Source: Streptomyces sp. NBC_00094
GTDB taxonomy: Bacteria; Actinomycetota; Actinomycetes; Streptomycetales; Streptomycetaceae
Reading direction: 5' to 3'
Length of the DNA stretch: 64,000 nucleotides
Assembly (NCBI RefSeq): GCF_026343125.1
Contig: NZ_JAPEMB010000001.1
Coordinates: 1,612,001-1,676,000, forward strand
Shown here: positions 9,031 to 18,044 of the stretch, piece after piece
Numbering within the stretch: the stretch's first letter is position 1
How the letters are laid out: the number at the start of each line of letters is the position of its first letter
The notes under the pieces: generated by a model
Database searches by the model: none
What the model saw: the letters and a program-made list of their open reading frames with translations, nothing else
Told to the model about the DNA's origin: nothing
Position numbers and translations under genes: made by a program

Positions 9031-12000
9031 ATGAGCGCAGAGATACCAGCGGGCACACCAGCGGGCGCACCTCCCCTGCTGCGCGTGCGCCTCTTCGACG
9101 GGTTCCGGGTCGACCGGGACGGCGGGCCGCCGCTCTCCGAGCGGTGGCCGCGACCGAGCGCCCGCACGCTGGTGAAGCTGCTCGCGGTCTCCCCCGGGCA
9201 CAGCCTCCACCGCGAGCAGGCCATGGAGATCTGCTGGCCGGACGCGGATCCGCAGGCCGCGCTGGGCAGTCTGCGGGTGGCGCTGCACGCGGCCCGCCGG
9301 GCCATCGAGCCCGAGCTGACACCCCGCTCCGCCTCCTCCTATCTGATCGGTGAGGGCTCGCTGCTGCGGCTCGATCCGCGGACGGTACGGATCGACGCCG
9401 ACGAGGCCGAGACCCTGGCGGAGGCGGCGCTCGCCGGTGGCGGGCGCGCCGAACTCGCCGCAGCGCTGGAGGCGTTCACGGGCGAGCTGCTGCCCGAGGA
9501 CCGCTACGCGCCCTGGGCCCAGCACCGCCGCGAGCGGCTGTCGGCGCTGCGGGAGCGCACCCTGCTCGCCCTCGCCGCCGCGCACCTGGCCGCGGGCTCC
9601 CCCGAGGAGGCGGTGCCCACGGCCGAGCAGGTCCTCGCGGCGGCCCCCGCCGAGGAGGAGGCGCACCGGATCCTCATCGAGGCGTACGTACGGCAGGGTC
9701 TGCGGCGCCGCGCGGTGGCCCAGTACCACCTGTGCCGGGAGGCGCTGGACGGGGAGTTCGGCGTGCGCCCGGGACCGGAGACCGAGCGGCTGCACCGGGC
9801 GGCCCTCGCCGCACGCGTGCCGGCCCCCCGCTCCGTGGGGCCCACGCTCCCGGCCGTGGTGCGGCAGCCTCCCACCGCCCCGCTGCGCGGCCGGGACGAC
9901 CTCCTCGCCCGACTGCTCGCCGCCGGCTGCCCGCCCGTGCTCCTGCTCACCGGGGAGGCCGGACTCGGCAAGACCAGGCTGGCCGGGGAGGCGGCGCGGC
10001 GCGCGGCCGCCGAGGGGACGGCCGTGCTGTGGGGCGCGGCTCACGACGCGGAGGGCCACACCCCGTACGGCCCGTTCACCGAGGCCCTGGACGGCTGGCT
10101 GGCGGACCGGCCGGCCGCGGAGCGGGCCAGGGCGGGTGCGGAGTATCCCGAACTGGCGGCGCTCCTGCCGTCCTTGGGCCGGGTGCGTCCGGAGAGCGGG
10201 CGCAGTCCCGAGGAGGAGCGGGACCGGCTCTTCCGGGCGACGGCGGGGCTGCTCGGAGAGCTGGCGGCCGAGCGGCCCGTGATGGTGGTGCTGGACGACC
10301 TCCACGCGGGGGACGCGGGCTCGTTCCAGCTCCTCAGCCATCTTGCGCGACGGGCCCGTGAGGTGGGAAGTGCCTGGCGATTTGTCGCCACTGTGCGCCC
10401 GGAGGAACTTCCCGCGACCGACGCTCGTCGCCAGGTGCTCGACCTGCTGCTGCGCCAGTCCCTCGCCACCGCGGTCGAGCTGCCCCGGCTGTCCCGCGAG
10501 GCGTGTCTGGCGCTGACCGCGGACGCACTCGGCGCCGACGGAGCCGTACCGGAGCGGGTGTGGGAGCTGTCGCTCGGCAATCCGCTGTTCGCGCTCGAAC
10601 TGGCCCGAGCCGTGCGCGAAGGGGACGGGCGTCCCAGCGCCCCGGAGGGCGTACGGCAGTTGGTGGCCGAGCGGCTGGGCCGGCTGGGTCCCGCGGCCCG
10701 CCGGGTGGTCGACGCGGTCGCTGTCGCCGGCCAGGACGCGGCCCTCACCGAGGTCCTCGACGTGGCCCGGCACGGCGGCCACCCGCGGCTCTCGGCGGCC
10801 GAGGCCACGGAGGCCGTGGAGGCGGCGGTCGCGGCCTCGGTGGTCGAGGAGCGGCGGGTCGTCTCCGAGGGCCGGCCGGTGGCCGGGCTCGCCTTCCGCC
10901 ACCCGCTGGTCCGGCTGACCTGCTACGAAGGGCTCTCGGCCGCCCGCCGCCGGCTCCTGCACTCGGCGTACGCGGAAGCGGTGCTGCGCCGGCGCCCCGA
11001 CGCCGTGGACACGCTCGCCGCCCATCTGACCCGGGCGGACGACCCGCGTGCCACCGGCTATCTGCGGCAGGCCGCGGAGCGGGCCGCGGCCCTCTACGCG
11101 AACGACACCGCCGATCGCTACTACGCCGAACTCACCGGCCGTCTCGACGCGCTGGCCGCCGAGTCCGCGCGGGCCCGGATCGACCGCAGCGCCGTTCTGC
11201 GCCGCCTCGGCCGGTTCGAGGAGGCGGCGCGGCTGCTCGGGGAGGCCCTGGAGGAGCTGGGTAGGCGCGGGGACGCGGACGGCCGGGTCCTGGCGGCGGC
11301 GCGGCTCGCCGAGCTGATGCCGAAGACCAGCGGCACGGACGACGGGTTCCGGCTGCTCGACGCCTGCCCGCCCGGGCCCGGGACGCCGCCGGCCGTGGCG
11401 AGCGCCCACCATCTGGCCCGTGCCGTGCTGTGTTTCGTCTCCGGCCGGTACGAGGAGGGGGTGGTCGCGGCGCGGGCCGCGGAGGACGCGGCGCAGGCGG
11501 TGACGGGGCCCGAGCGGCGCGGCCTGCTGGCCAGGGCGCTGGCCGCGCGGGCGACCTCGCTGGGTCTCGCCGGCCGGTTCGGGCAGGCGGGTCCGGTCGC
11601 GGACCGGGCGCTTCCGCACGCGGAGGCGTACGGCGATCCGCAGTTGCTGGGCTCGGTCCTCTCGGTGCTGCGCGAGACGTCCCGGCGGGCGGGGCGGCTA
11701 CGGGAGGCGATCGCGACGGGCCGCCGGGCGCTCGCGCTCGCGGAGCGCTCGGGCGATCCGACGGCGACGGTCTTCGAGCGGGCGAACCTCGCGGAGCTCC
11801 ATCTCCTCGTGGAAGAGGCGGCGGAGGCGCGGGAGCTCGCCGAGGCGGCGGTGCGGGACACGGAGTCGCACTCCGGGTGGTGCGCACCGTACGCACTGGT
11901 GGCGCTCGCCCGTGTACGGATGCGGGAGGCCGGCTCCGATGCGGGCGAGCTCCTCGAACCGGCCGAGCGGACGGCGTCGTCCCAGGGTGACCACCAGGCC

Positions 12001-12447
12001 GAGTACGAGGTGCGGTCGGCGCGGGCCGAGCTGGCCGTGCGGGAGGGCCGTCCGGAGGAGGCGCTGCGGCTGCTCGCCGGGTACCGGGAGGCGGGCACGG
12101 CTCACTTGAAGGCCTGGGCGCTGCTGGCGTGCGGGCGGGCGCCGGAGGCCGTCGCGGTGGCGGCCGCCGAGGCCGAGCGGGCGGAGCGGGCCGGGGAACG
12201 GCTCGCGGAGACCGAGGCCCGTACGGTCCACGCCGCCGCGCTCGCGGCGCTCGGCCGGGAGCGGGAGGCGGTGGAGGGATTCGACCGGGCGGCGGCCCTC
12301 GCGGAGGAGCTGCCGTATCCGGCGGGCGCCCGCCGGGTGGCGGAGGCCCGCCGGTGCGGGGTGGACGGAAACGGGATCGGGAACGGGAACGGGAACGGGG
12401 ACAGGGACGGGGACAGGGACAGGGGGAGAGTCGCGGACGGGGAGTGA
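9031..12447 (+). CDS. BTAD-domain AAA transcriptional regulator (SARP-like)
   Basis: A 1,138-residue regulator. An N-terminal OmpR-like winged helix (about 18-105; LRVRLFDGFRV...LVKLLAVSPGH) is followed by a bacterial transcriptional activator domain (about 110-260). An AAA/NACHT-like ATPase comes next, with Walker A GEAGLGKT at 308-315 and Walker B VMVVLDDLHAGD near 418. The C-terminal half is alpha-helical TPR-like. Large ATP-dependent regulators of this layout often control secondary metabolism or exoenzymes. No clear target is visible; it stands alone after a terminator. The last about 25 residues (GNGNGNGDRDGDRDR) come from a short DNA repeat at 12376-12425. Confidence 0.88.
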   Translation: MSAEIPAGTPAGAPPLLRVRLFDGFRVDRDGGPPLSERWPRPSARTLVKLLAVSPGHSLHREQAMEICWPDADPQAALGSLRVALHAARRAIEPELTPRSASSYLIGEGSLLRLDPRTVRIDADEAETLAEAALAGGGRAELAAALEAFTGELLPEDRYAPWAQHRRERLSALRERTLLALAAAHLAAGSPEEAVPTAEQVLAAAPAEEEAHRILIEAYVRQGLRRRAVAQYHLCREALDGEFGVRPGPETERLHRAALAARVPAPRSVGPTLPAVVRQPPTAPLRGRDDLLARLLAAGCPPVLLLTGEAGLGKTRLAGEAARRAAAEGTAVLWGAAHDAEGHTPYGPFTEALDGWLADRPAAERARAGAEYPELAALLPSLGRVRPESGRSPEEERDRLFRATAGLLGELAAERPVMVVLDDLHAGDAGSFQLLSHLARRAREVGSAWRFVATVRPEELPATDARRQVLDLLLRQSLATAVELPRLSREACLALTADALGADGAVPERVWELSLGNPLFALELARAVREGDGRPSAPEGVRQLVAERLGRLGPAARRVVDAVAVAGQDAALTEVLDVARHGGHPRLSAAEATEAVEAAVAASVVEERRVVSEGRPVAGLAFRHPLVRLTCYEGLSAARRRLLHSAYAEAVLRRRPDAVDTLAAHLTRADDPRATGYLRQAAERAAALYANDTADRYYAELTGRLDALAAESARARIDRSAVLRRLGRFEEAARLLGEALEELGRRGDADGRVLAAARLAELMPKTSGTDDGFRLLDACPPGPGTPPAVASAHHLARAVLCFVSGRYEEGVVAARAAEDAAQAVTGPERRGLLARALAARATSLGLAGRFGQAGPVADRALPHAEAYGDPQLLGSVLSVLRETSRRAGRLREAIATGRRALALAERSGDPTATVFERANLAELHLLVEEAAEARELAEAAVRDTESHSGWCAPYALVALARVRMREAGSDAGELLEPAERTASSQGDHQAEYEVRSARAELAVREGRPEEALRLLAGYREAGTAHLKAWALLACGRAPEAVAVAAAEAERAERAGERLAETEARTVHAAALAALGREREAVEGFDRAAALAEELPYPAGARRVAEARRCGVDGNGIGNGNGNGDRDGDRDRGRVADGE
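12376..12425. repeat. 6-bp-type coding repeat at regulator C-terminus
   Basis: Runs of gggaac and gggaca units encode the GN/DG/DR tail of the BTAD regulator. Copy number could vary by slippage without changing the frame. Confidence 0.7.
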
Positions 12448-12474
12448 GCGACGGACGCGGCTGGGGCCCGTCGG

Positions 12475-13233
12475 TCAGATCGTCCGGTCGATGCCGGTGA
12501 GGTGGGCGAAGACGACGATGTTCGCCTCGTAGCCCGCGCGGCGGTCGAAGGCTCCGCCGCAGGTGAGCAGCCGTAGTTCGGGCCGCCCTGTGGTTCCGTA
12601 CACCTCCTTGTCGGGGAAGTCGGCCTTGGCGTACGTCCGGACCCGGTCGACCGTGAAGACGGCGACTCTGCCGTCGGCGCGGGCGACCCGGACGGTGTTG
12701 CCGGGGCTGAGCGAGTCGAGGTTGAGGAAGACGGCGGGCCCGCTGCGGGTGTCGCGGTGGCCGACGACGACGGCCGTCCCGCGCTCCCCCGGGGTGGCGC
12801 CCTTCGCGTACCAGCCGACGACCCGGGGGTCGTCGACGGGCGGTGTCGCGAGGCGGCCGTCGCCGTCGAGGCCGAGTTCGATGACCGGGGCCTCGATGGT
12901 GATGGCCGGGACGGCGAGCGCCGTGGGCCGCGAACGGGCCAGCGGCGGGGGCGGCGGCGTCGGCCGGGCGGGGGGCGTGGCCTTCGGGAGCGCCCCGGTT
13001 TTCGCCTTGTGGTCGAGGGCGGCCGGGGCGCCGGCCGCCGCTCCCGCCGCTTCCGCCGCGGCCGGCGCCCCGGCGGCCGGCGGCGGGTCGGCCGGTCCCC
13101 CGTCACCGGCCCACCAGGCGCCGCCGGCCACCAGGACGCACGTCACCGTGACGGTCCTGGCGAGCCGGATCAGGCGCCGTTGCCGACGTGTGAGACGGGA
13201 CCGAGGCGTGAGGCGGAACCTACGCGGCGCCAT
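12475..13233 (-). CDS. class F sortase
   Basis: A 252-residue membrane-anchored transpeptidase. An N-terminal basic stretch and TM helix (VTVTCVLVAGGAWWAG) precede a Pro/Ala-rich linker (about 45-100) and a sortase domain. The catalytic triad fits His159 (VVGHRDT), Cys225 (LLTCGG) and Arg232 (DRRAGYEAN). Sortases cleave a C-terminal sorting signal and attach the protein to peptidoglycan. Its start lies 14 bp inside the upstream surface-protein gene, indicating translational coupling and making that protein the likely substrate. It converges on the BTAD regulator gene. Confidence 0.92.
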   Translation of the reverse strand: MAPRRFRLTPRSRLTRRQRRLIRLARTVTVTCVLVAGGAWWAGDGGPADPPPAAGAPAAAEAAGAAAGAPAALDHKAKTGALPKATPPARPTPPPPPLARSRPTALAVPAITIEAPVIELGLDGDGRLATPPVDDPRVVGWYAKGATPGERGTAVVVGHRDTRSGPAVFLNLDSLSPGNTVRVARADGRVAVFTVDRVRTYAKADFPDKEVYGTTGRPELRLLTCGGAFDRRAGYEANIVVFAHLTGIDRTI

Positions 13234-13909
13234 TGTCGCGGCGGCGCGAGCGGCGGATCAGGACCAGCCCGGCCGTGCCGGCGAGGCCGGCCGCGACGGC
13301 CGCCCCGATGCCGAAGGCCGAGGAGTCCTCGGCGGCGATCGGCGCGCTGCCGCCGCCGCCCGCGCCGACGGGGCCGTGCGGGGGCTTGTGGTGACCGTGG
13401 CCGCCGTTGCCGCCGGGACCGCCGCCGGGACCGCCGTTGCCGTTGCCGCCGGTGGTCGGCGGCTGGGTCGGGTTGGTGATCACGTCGCAGTTGACCCGGA
13501 AGACCTTCGACTTCGCCGCGCCGTTCTGGCCCACCCACGTCCATTCGACCTTGTACATGCCGGACGACAGGCCGGTGATGTCGTCCGTGTGTCCGTCACC
13601 GTTGCTGTCGACGGCGATGCTGCCGTTCTTCAGCGACGGGTCCTGGTTGCCTGGCTGGCCCGGCTGCTCGTAGATGTTCCACTGGATGCTCTGCAAGCCG
13701 TCGAAGTTGAAGGCCGCGAAGCGGAAGATGCATCCGACCTGGGGCTCGTTGGCCTGGCTGGAGTCGGGGGTGCCCTGGCGGTGGACCTTGACGTCACCGT
13801 TGTCGCCGGGCGCGGCGAAGGCCGCCGGGGCGCCGGCGAGGGTCACACCGCCGAGCGCCAGGGTGGCGAGCGCCGCGCGGAGCAGAGTGCGGGTGGGGGG
13901 AGTCGTCAT
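13220..13909 (-). CDS. secreted surface protein with C-terminal membrane anchor, sortase partner
   Basis: A 229-residue exported protein with a signal peptide (ATLALGGVTLAGAPAAFA-APG). A beta-rich domain contains an SNGDGHTDD calcium-type loop (about 105-113). A Gly/Asn/His-rich linker is followed by a C-terminal helix (AFGIGAAVAAGLAGTAGLVLI) and a basic tail RRSRRRD. The end looks like a cell-wall sorting signal, but no LPxTG or LAxTG is present; the segment before the helix is APIAAEDSS. GGAGG 9 bases upstream supports the ATG at 13909. It overlaps and precedes the class F sortase gene. Function of the folded part unknown. Confidence 0.85.
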   Translation of the reverse strand: MTTPPTRTLLRAALATLALGGVTLAGAPAAFAAPGDNGDVKVHRQGTPDSSQANEPQVGCIFRFAAFNFDGLQSIQWNIYEQPGQPGNQDPSLKNGSIAVDSNGDGHTDDITGLSSGMYKVEWTWVGQNGAAKSKVFRVNCDVITNPTQPPTTGGNGNGGPGGGPGGNGGHGHHKPPHGPVGAGGGGSAPIAAEDSSAFGIGAAVAAGLAGTAGLVLIRRSRRRDNGAA

Positions 13910-14054
13910 GGGGGATGTCCTCCAGTCGTGAATGAGCACAGCGGATGCGCATTGCGATAATCCGACTATCTGTCACGACATGGACACAGAAGGTGACGAC
14001 TCGACCGCACCGCCCTCCGTCTCCACCCGTCCGGCCCACTCCCCGTCACCACAC

Positions 14055-14162
14055 GGGACGGGGAGCGGGCCGGGTCGGGGCGGGTCGGGGCGGGACGGGA
14101 CGGGTCGGGGCGGGACGGGACGGGGCGGGCGGGACGGGACGGGGCGGGTCGGGGCGGGGCGG
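14055..14162. repeat. G-rich tandem repeat (G-quadruplex-prone)
   Basis: About 108 bp of CGGGTCGGGG and CGGGACGGGA units, with more than twenty GGG runs on the plus strand. It lies between the start region of the surface-protein gene and the 3' end of the CitMHS gene, 8 bp beyond that stop. It could fold as G-quadruplexes and act in termination or as a replication barrier. The rest of the 13910-14169 gap holds the surface-protein leader. Confidence 0.85.
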
Positions 14163-14169
14163 AAACGGC

Positions 14170-15606
14170 TCAGATGATGCCGAAGAGGATCCCCGCCGCC
14201 AGCACGACCAGCGAGGTCAGCGCGGCCCACTTCACCGTGAACCGGGTGTGGTCGCCGAACTCCACCTTCGCCATGCCGACCAGGACGTACACGGCCGGCA
14301 CCAGCGGGCTCGACATGTGCAGCGCCTGGCCGACCAGCGAGGCGCGGGCGATCTCCAGGGACGACACGCCGTGCGCCGCGCCCGCCTCCGCGAGGACCGG
14401 CAGCACGCCGAAGTAGAAGCCGTCGTTCGACATGAAGTACGTGAGCGGGAGGCTCAGCACGCCCGTGACCAGGGCCATGTGCGGCCCCATGCCCTCGGGA
14501 ATGGCCCCGACGAGCCAGTCGGCCATGGCCTTGACCATGCCGGTGCCGGTGAGGACGCCCGTGAAGACGGCGGCGGCGAAGACCATGCCCGCGACGTTGA
14601 GGACGTTGTCCGCGTGGGCGGCGATCCGGGCCTTCTGCTCGGTCATGTTCGGGTAGTTGACGGTGAGCGCGAGCGCGGCGCCGAGGAGGAACAGGACCGG
14701 GATCGGCAGCAGTTCGAGGATCATCGCGGTGAGCAGCGCGATCGTGAGCCCGGCGTTGAACCAGTACAGCTTGGGCCGGAGGGTCGCGCGGTGGGGGTCG
14801 AGCCCCTGGAAACCGTCGCCCGTACCGGCACCCTCACCCGTACCGGCACTCTCACCCGTCCCGGCACCCTCGGCGGAGCCGCCGACCGCCCGCTTCGGCG
14901 TGTCCGTGTCCCTGTCCGTGTCCTTACCGCCGCCGCCCGCCGCGACCAGCACGGTCTCGGCCTCCGGCACCAGGACCTCGTCGAGCGTGAGGTAGCCGAT
15001 ACGCCGGCGCTCGCGGCGCCCGAGGACGTACGCCAGGGCGAAGACGAAGAGCAGGCCCACGCCGAGCGCGGGGATCATCGGTACGAAGATGTCGGCGGCG
15101 TCCAGCTTCAGCGCGGTCGCGGCGCGGGCCGTCGGACCGCCCCAGGGCAGGGTGTTCATGACGCCGTTGGCGGTGGCGGCGACGCCGGTCATGACGACCA
15201 GGCTCATACCGAGCCGCTTGTAGAGCGGATACATCGCCGAGACGGTGATCATGAAGGTGGTGGAGCCGTCGCCGTCGAGGGAGACGATCGCGGCGAGCAC
15301 CGCCGTACCGACCACGACGCGCAGGGGGTCGGCCTTGCAGAAGCGCAGGATGCCCCGGACGATCGGGTCGAAGAGGCCTACGTCGATCATGACGCCGAAG
15401 TAGACGATCGCGAACATCAGCATCGCGGCGGTCGGCGCCAGTTTGCCGACCCCCTCGATGACGTAGTCGCCGAGCTGGGCCCCCTGCCCGACCGCGACAC
15501 AGAAGAGCGCGGGGATCAGCACGAGCGCCGCGATCGGCGACATCTTCTTCATCATGATCAGGACCAGAAAGGTCGCGATCATGGCGAAGCCGAGGACGGT
15601 CAGCAT
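14170..15606 (-). CDS. CitMHS family citrate-metal symporter
   Basis: A 478-residue polytopic permease. It begins MLTVLGFAMIATFLVLIMMKKMSP and has about 12 hydrophobic helices. Family signatures include SLDGDGSTTFMITVSAMYPLY and NTLPWGGPTARAATAL. CitMHS proteins import citrate complexed with a divalent metal, driven by protons. A hydrophilic central loop (about 225-270) contains a Gly-Thr/Glu repeat (AGTGEGAGTG) from a DNA repeat. The ATG at 15606 has TGAGGTG at good distance and is chosen over the GTG at 15615. No two-component regulator is adjacent. Confidence 0.9.
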   Translation of the reverse strand: MLTVLGFAMIATFLVLIMMKKMSPIAALVLIPALFCVAVGQGAQLGDYVIEGVGKLAPTAAMLMFAIVYFGVMIDVGLFDPIVRGILRFCKADPLRVVVGTAVLAAIVSLDGDGSTTFMITVSAMYPLYKRLGMSLVVMTGVAATANGVMNTLPWGGPTARAATALKLDAADIFVPMIPALGVGLLFVFALAYVLGRRERRRIGYLTLDEVLVPEAETVLVAAGGGGKDTDRDTDTPKRAVGGSAEGAGTGESAGTGEGAGTGDGFQGLDPHRATLRPKLYWFNAGLTIALLTAMILELLPIPVLFLLGAALALTVNYPNMTEQKARIAAHADNVLNVAGMVFAAAVFTGVLTGTGMVKAMADWLVGAIPEGMGPHMALVTGVLSLPLTYFMSNDGFYFGVLPVLAEAGAAHGVSSLEIARASLVGQALHMSSPLVPAVYVLVGMAKVEFGDHTRFTVKWAALTSLVVLAAGILFGII

Positions 15607-15737
15607 GGAGGACACCTCACGTTCACCGTTGAACTGCCGCCGAGCGGCGGTCCGGATGACGGTAGGTGCCGCCTTCAGCCGTTAACAAGACGTTGACGCG
15701 TGAGCAATACGAGCAAAAGTCCAGGTCAGAGCCGGGG

Positions 15738-17939
15738 TCAGGGCAGCGGCGCCACCTCGACGGGGAAGCCGTTGAGGACGGCGGTGCCGGAGAGCGGGTC
15801 GATCCGGGAGCCGTCGAGCAGCTGGTTGACGTTGACGCCGGGGCGGGCGGCCGCGACGGTCAGCCGGGTGCCCGGCCGGTCGTGGCCCCAACCGTGCGGA
15901 AGGCTCACCACACCCGGACGCACCCCGTCGGTGACCTCCACCGGCACGTCGAGCGCGCCGCCCTCCCCGGTGACCCGGGCGAGCCCGCCGTCGGCCAGCT
16001 CCAGCCGGGCCGCGTCCTCGGGGTGCACCTGGAGGGTGCAGCGGTTCGAGCCGCCGGCCAGGGCGGGGGTGTTGTGCAGCCAGCTGTTGTTCGAGCGCAG
16101 GTGCCTGCGGCCGACGAGCTGGAGGGTCCCCGCGGCGGGTACGGCGTGGAGGGCGGCGCGCAGCCGGGGCAGATCGGCGGCGAGGGGCGCGGGGAGGAGC
16201 TCGATCCGTCCGCTGCGGGTCTTGAGGAGCTGCGGGAGGCGCGGCTTGAGCGGGCCGAGGTCGATGCCGTGCGGGTGCGCCTTCAGCTCGTCGAGGGTGA
16301 GTCCGTACGGGCCGAGGCGGAGCGACAGGTCGAGCCGGCGCTCGGGTCCGGTGGTTCCGGTGAGCCGGTCCGCGAACTCCTTGGGGTCCGCGCCGTACGC
16401 CGGTGAGTGCTCCTGGGTGACCGCCTTGGCGAGGGTGGTCTCGATCGCGAGGTCGTCGACGGCGGACGGCGGCGCGCCGTGCATGCCGGTCGCGGCGAGG
16501 ATCAGCCGGGCGTGGATCTCGCACTCGTCCATGCCGTCCGCGTCGAGGGGAACGGCCGCAGGGGTGTAGCGGACCTGGTCGCGGACGGCGAAGCCGTTGA
16601 AGGCGAAGTCGAAGTGGGCGCTCCGGGAGGGCGGAGGCGGGGGCAGCAGGACGTCGGCGTGGCGGGTGGTCTCGTTGAGGTACGGGTCGACGGCGATCAT
16701 GAGGTCGAGGGTGCCGAGGGCCGCGTCGAGCCGGTTCCCGTCGGGGGCGGAGAGGACGGGGTTGGCGGCGATGGTGATCAGCGCCCGGATGCGGCCGTCT
16801 CCCGGCGTCGTGATCTCCTCGGCGAGCGCCACCAGCGGCAACTCCCCCTTGACCTCGGGGTGGTGCGAGACCCTGCTGTGCCGGCGACCCAGGGCGAAGC
16901 CCCTGCCGGGTCCCGCCGGGCGCGGGGCGGGGGCGGTCGCGGAGAGCGGGAAGAGCGCGCCCCCGGGCCGGTCGAGGTTTCCGGTGAGGACGTTGAGGAC
17001 GTCGACGAGCCAGTTGCCGAGGGTGCCGTACTCCACGGTGGAGCTGCCCATGCGCCCGTAGACGGCGGCGGTGGGCGCGGCGGCGAGTTCGCGGGCGAGG
17101 GTACGGATGGTGGCGGCGTCCACGTCGCAGGCGGCGGCGACGGCCTCGGGGCTGAACTCCCCCACCGCGGCCCGTACCTCCTCGACCCCTTCGACATGGG
17201 CGGCGAGCGGGCCGAGGTCGGTGAGCCCCTCCTCGAAGAGGGTGTGGACGAGGGCGGCGAGGAGCAGCGCGTCGGCTCCGGGGCGGATGGCGACGTGCCG
17301 GTCGGCGAGGCGGGCGGTACGGGTCCGCCGGGGGTCGACGACGGTGAGCGTGCCGCCGCGGCGGCGCAGGGCCTTGAGCCTGCCGGGGAAGTCGGGTGCG
17401 GTGCAGAGACTGCCGTTGGAGTCCAGCGGGTTGGCGCCGAGGATCAGGAGGTGGTCGGTGCGATCCAGGTCCGGTACGGGCACGGCGAAGGGGTCTCCGA
17501 ACAGCAGGCCGCTGGAGACGTGCTTGGGCATCTGGTCGAGCGTGGACGCGGTGAAGAGGTTCCGCGTGCGCAGGGCGCCGATCAGCAGGGGCGGGTAGAG
17601 GGCGCCGGCCATCGTGTGCACGTTGGGGTTGCCGAGGACGATACCCACGGAGTCCGGCCCGTACTCCTCGATCAGTGGACGGATCCGGGCGGCGATCGTG
17701 TCGAACGCCTCGGCCCAGCTCGCCTCCCGCAGGCGGCCGTCCTTCCGGACGAGCGGGCCGCGGAGCCGGTCCGGGTCGGCGTCGACCTCGGGGAAGGCGG
17801 CGCCCTTGGGGCAGACGAACCCCTGGCTGAACACGTCCTCGCCGTCCCCCCGGGCCCCGGTGACCCGTGAGCCGTCGAGCGTCAGGGTCAGTCCGCAGGT
17901 CGCTTCGCAGAGGGGGCAGATGCGCAGGGCGGTGGACAT
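15738..17939 (-). CDS. molybdopterin-dependent oxidoreductase
   Basis: A 733-residue protein of the DMSO-reductase superfamily. The N-terminus has a 4Fe-4S cysteine set CPLCEATCGLTL...FVCPKG, followed by the molybdopterin-binding region and a C-terminal molydopterin-dinucleotide-binding domain (RRHLRSNNSWLHN...VHPEDAARL...PHGWGHD). Formate dehydrogenase-like or assimilatory nitrate reductase-like activity is possible; substrate unknown. No twin-arginine signal is present, so it is probably cytoplasmic. No electron-transfer subunit lies beside it. GGGAGA precedes the ATG. A palindrome at 17977-17988 and a TetR gene just upstream suggest regulation. Confidence 0.9.
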   Translation of the reverse strand: MSTALRICPLCEATCGLTLTLDGSRVTGARGDGEDVFSQGFVCPKGAAFPEVDADPDRLRGPLVRKDGRLREASWAEAFDTIAARIRPLIEEYGPDSVGIVLGNPNVHTMAGALYPPLLIGALRTRNLFTASTLDQMPKHVSSGLLFGDPFAVPVPDLDRTDHLLILGANPLDSNGSLCTAPDFPGRLKALRRRGGTLTVVDPRRTRTARLADRHVAIRPGADALLLAALVHTLFEEGLTDLGPLAAHVEGVEEVRAAVGEFSPEAVAAACDVDAATIRTLARELAAAPTAAVYGRMGSSTVEYGTLGNWLVDVLNVLTGNLDRPGGALFPLSATAPAPRPAGPGRGFALGRRHSRVSHHPEVKGELPLVALAEEITTPGDGRIRALITIAANPVLSAPDGNRLDAALGTLDLMIAVDPYLNETTRHADVLLPPPPPSRSAHFDFAFNGFAVRDQVRYTPAAVPLDADGMDECEIHARLILAATGMHGAPPSAVDDLAIETTLAKAVTQEHSPAYGADPKEFADRLTGTTGPERRLDLSLRLGPYGLTLDELKAHPHGIDLGPLKPRLPQLLKTRSGRIELLPAPLAADLPRLRAALHAVPAAGTLQLVGRRHLRSNNSWLHNTPALAGGSNRCTLQVHPEDAARLELADGGLARVTGEGGALDVPVEVTDGVRPGVVSLPHGWGHDRPGTRLTVAAARPGVNVNQLLDGSRIDPLSGTAVLNGFPVEVAPLP

Positions 17940-17976
17940 GGCGTCTCCCTGGGGCGGCGTCGGGTGGCGCCGAGCA

Positions 17977-17988
17977 TACCGACCGGTA
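17977..17988. promoter_or_regulatory. candidate TetR operator TACCGACCGGTA
   Basis: Twelve-base palindrome TACCG-AC-CGGTA, 38-49 bp before the oxidoreductase start and between it and the TetR gene. On the minus strand it runs into a TATGCT that could be a -10 box, the expected position for a repressor site. Its 10-bp core is shared with 2988-2997. Confidence 0.55.
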
Positions 17989-18027
17989 GGCACGTAGGGG
18001 AGGGGTCCGCGGGAACGGCGTACGGAA

Positions 18028-18044
18028 GCCGTCGGCGAGACGGC
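18028..18044 (-). terminator. short hairpin after TetR gene
   Basis: GCCGTC-GGCGA-GACGGC, a 6-bp stem with a 5-base loop immediately after the TetR stop. It may end the upstream operon and isolate the oxidoreductase promoter. Confidence 0.45.

Noticed and set aside
13945..15696. Plus-strand frame through the G-rich repeat and opposite CitMHS
   Set aside because: Begins in a low-complexity repeat and continues antisense to a clear transporter gene.
16407..17870. Long plus-strand open frame antisense to the molybdopterin oxidoreductase
   Set aside because: Val/Glu/Gly-rich translation typical of antisense frames in high-GC genes; no motif, start signal or domain.
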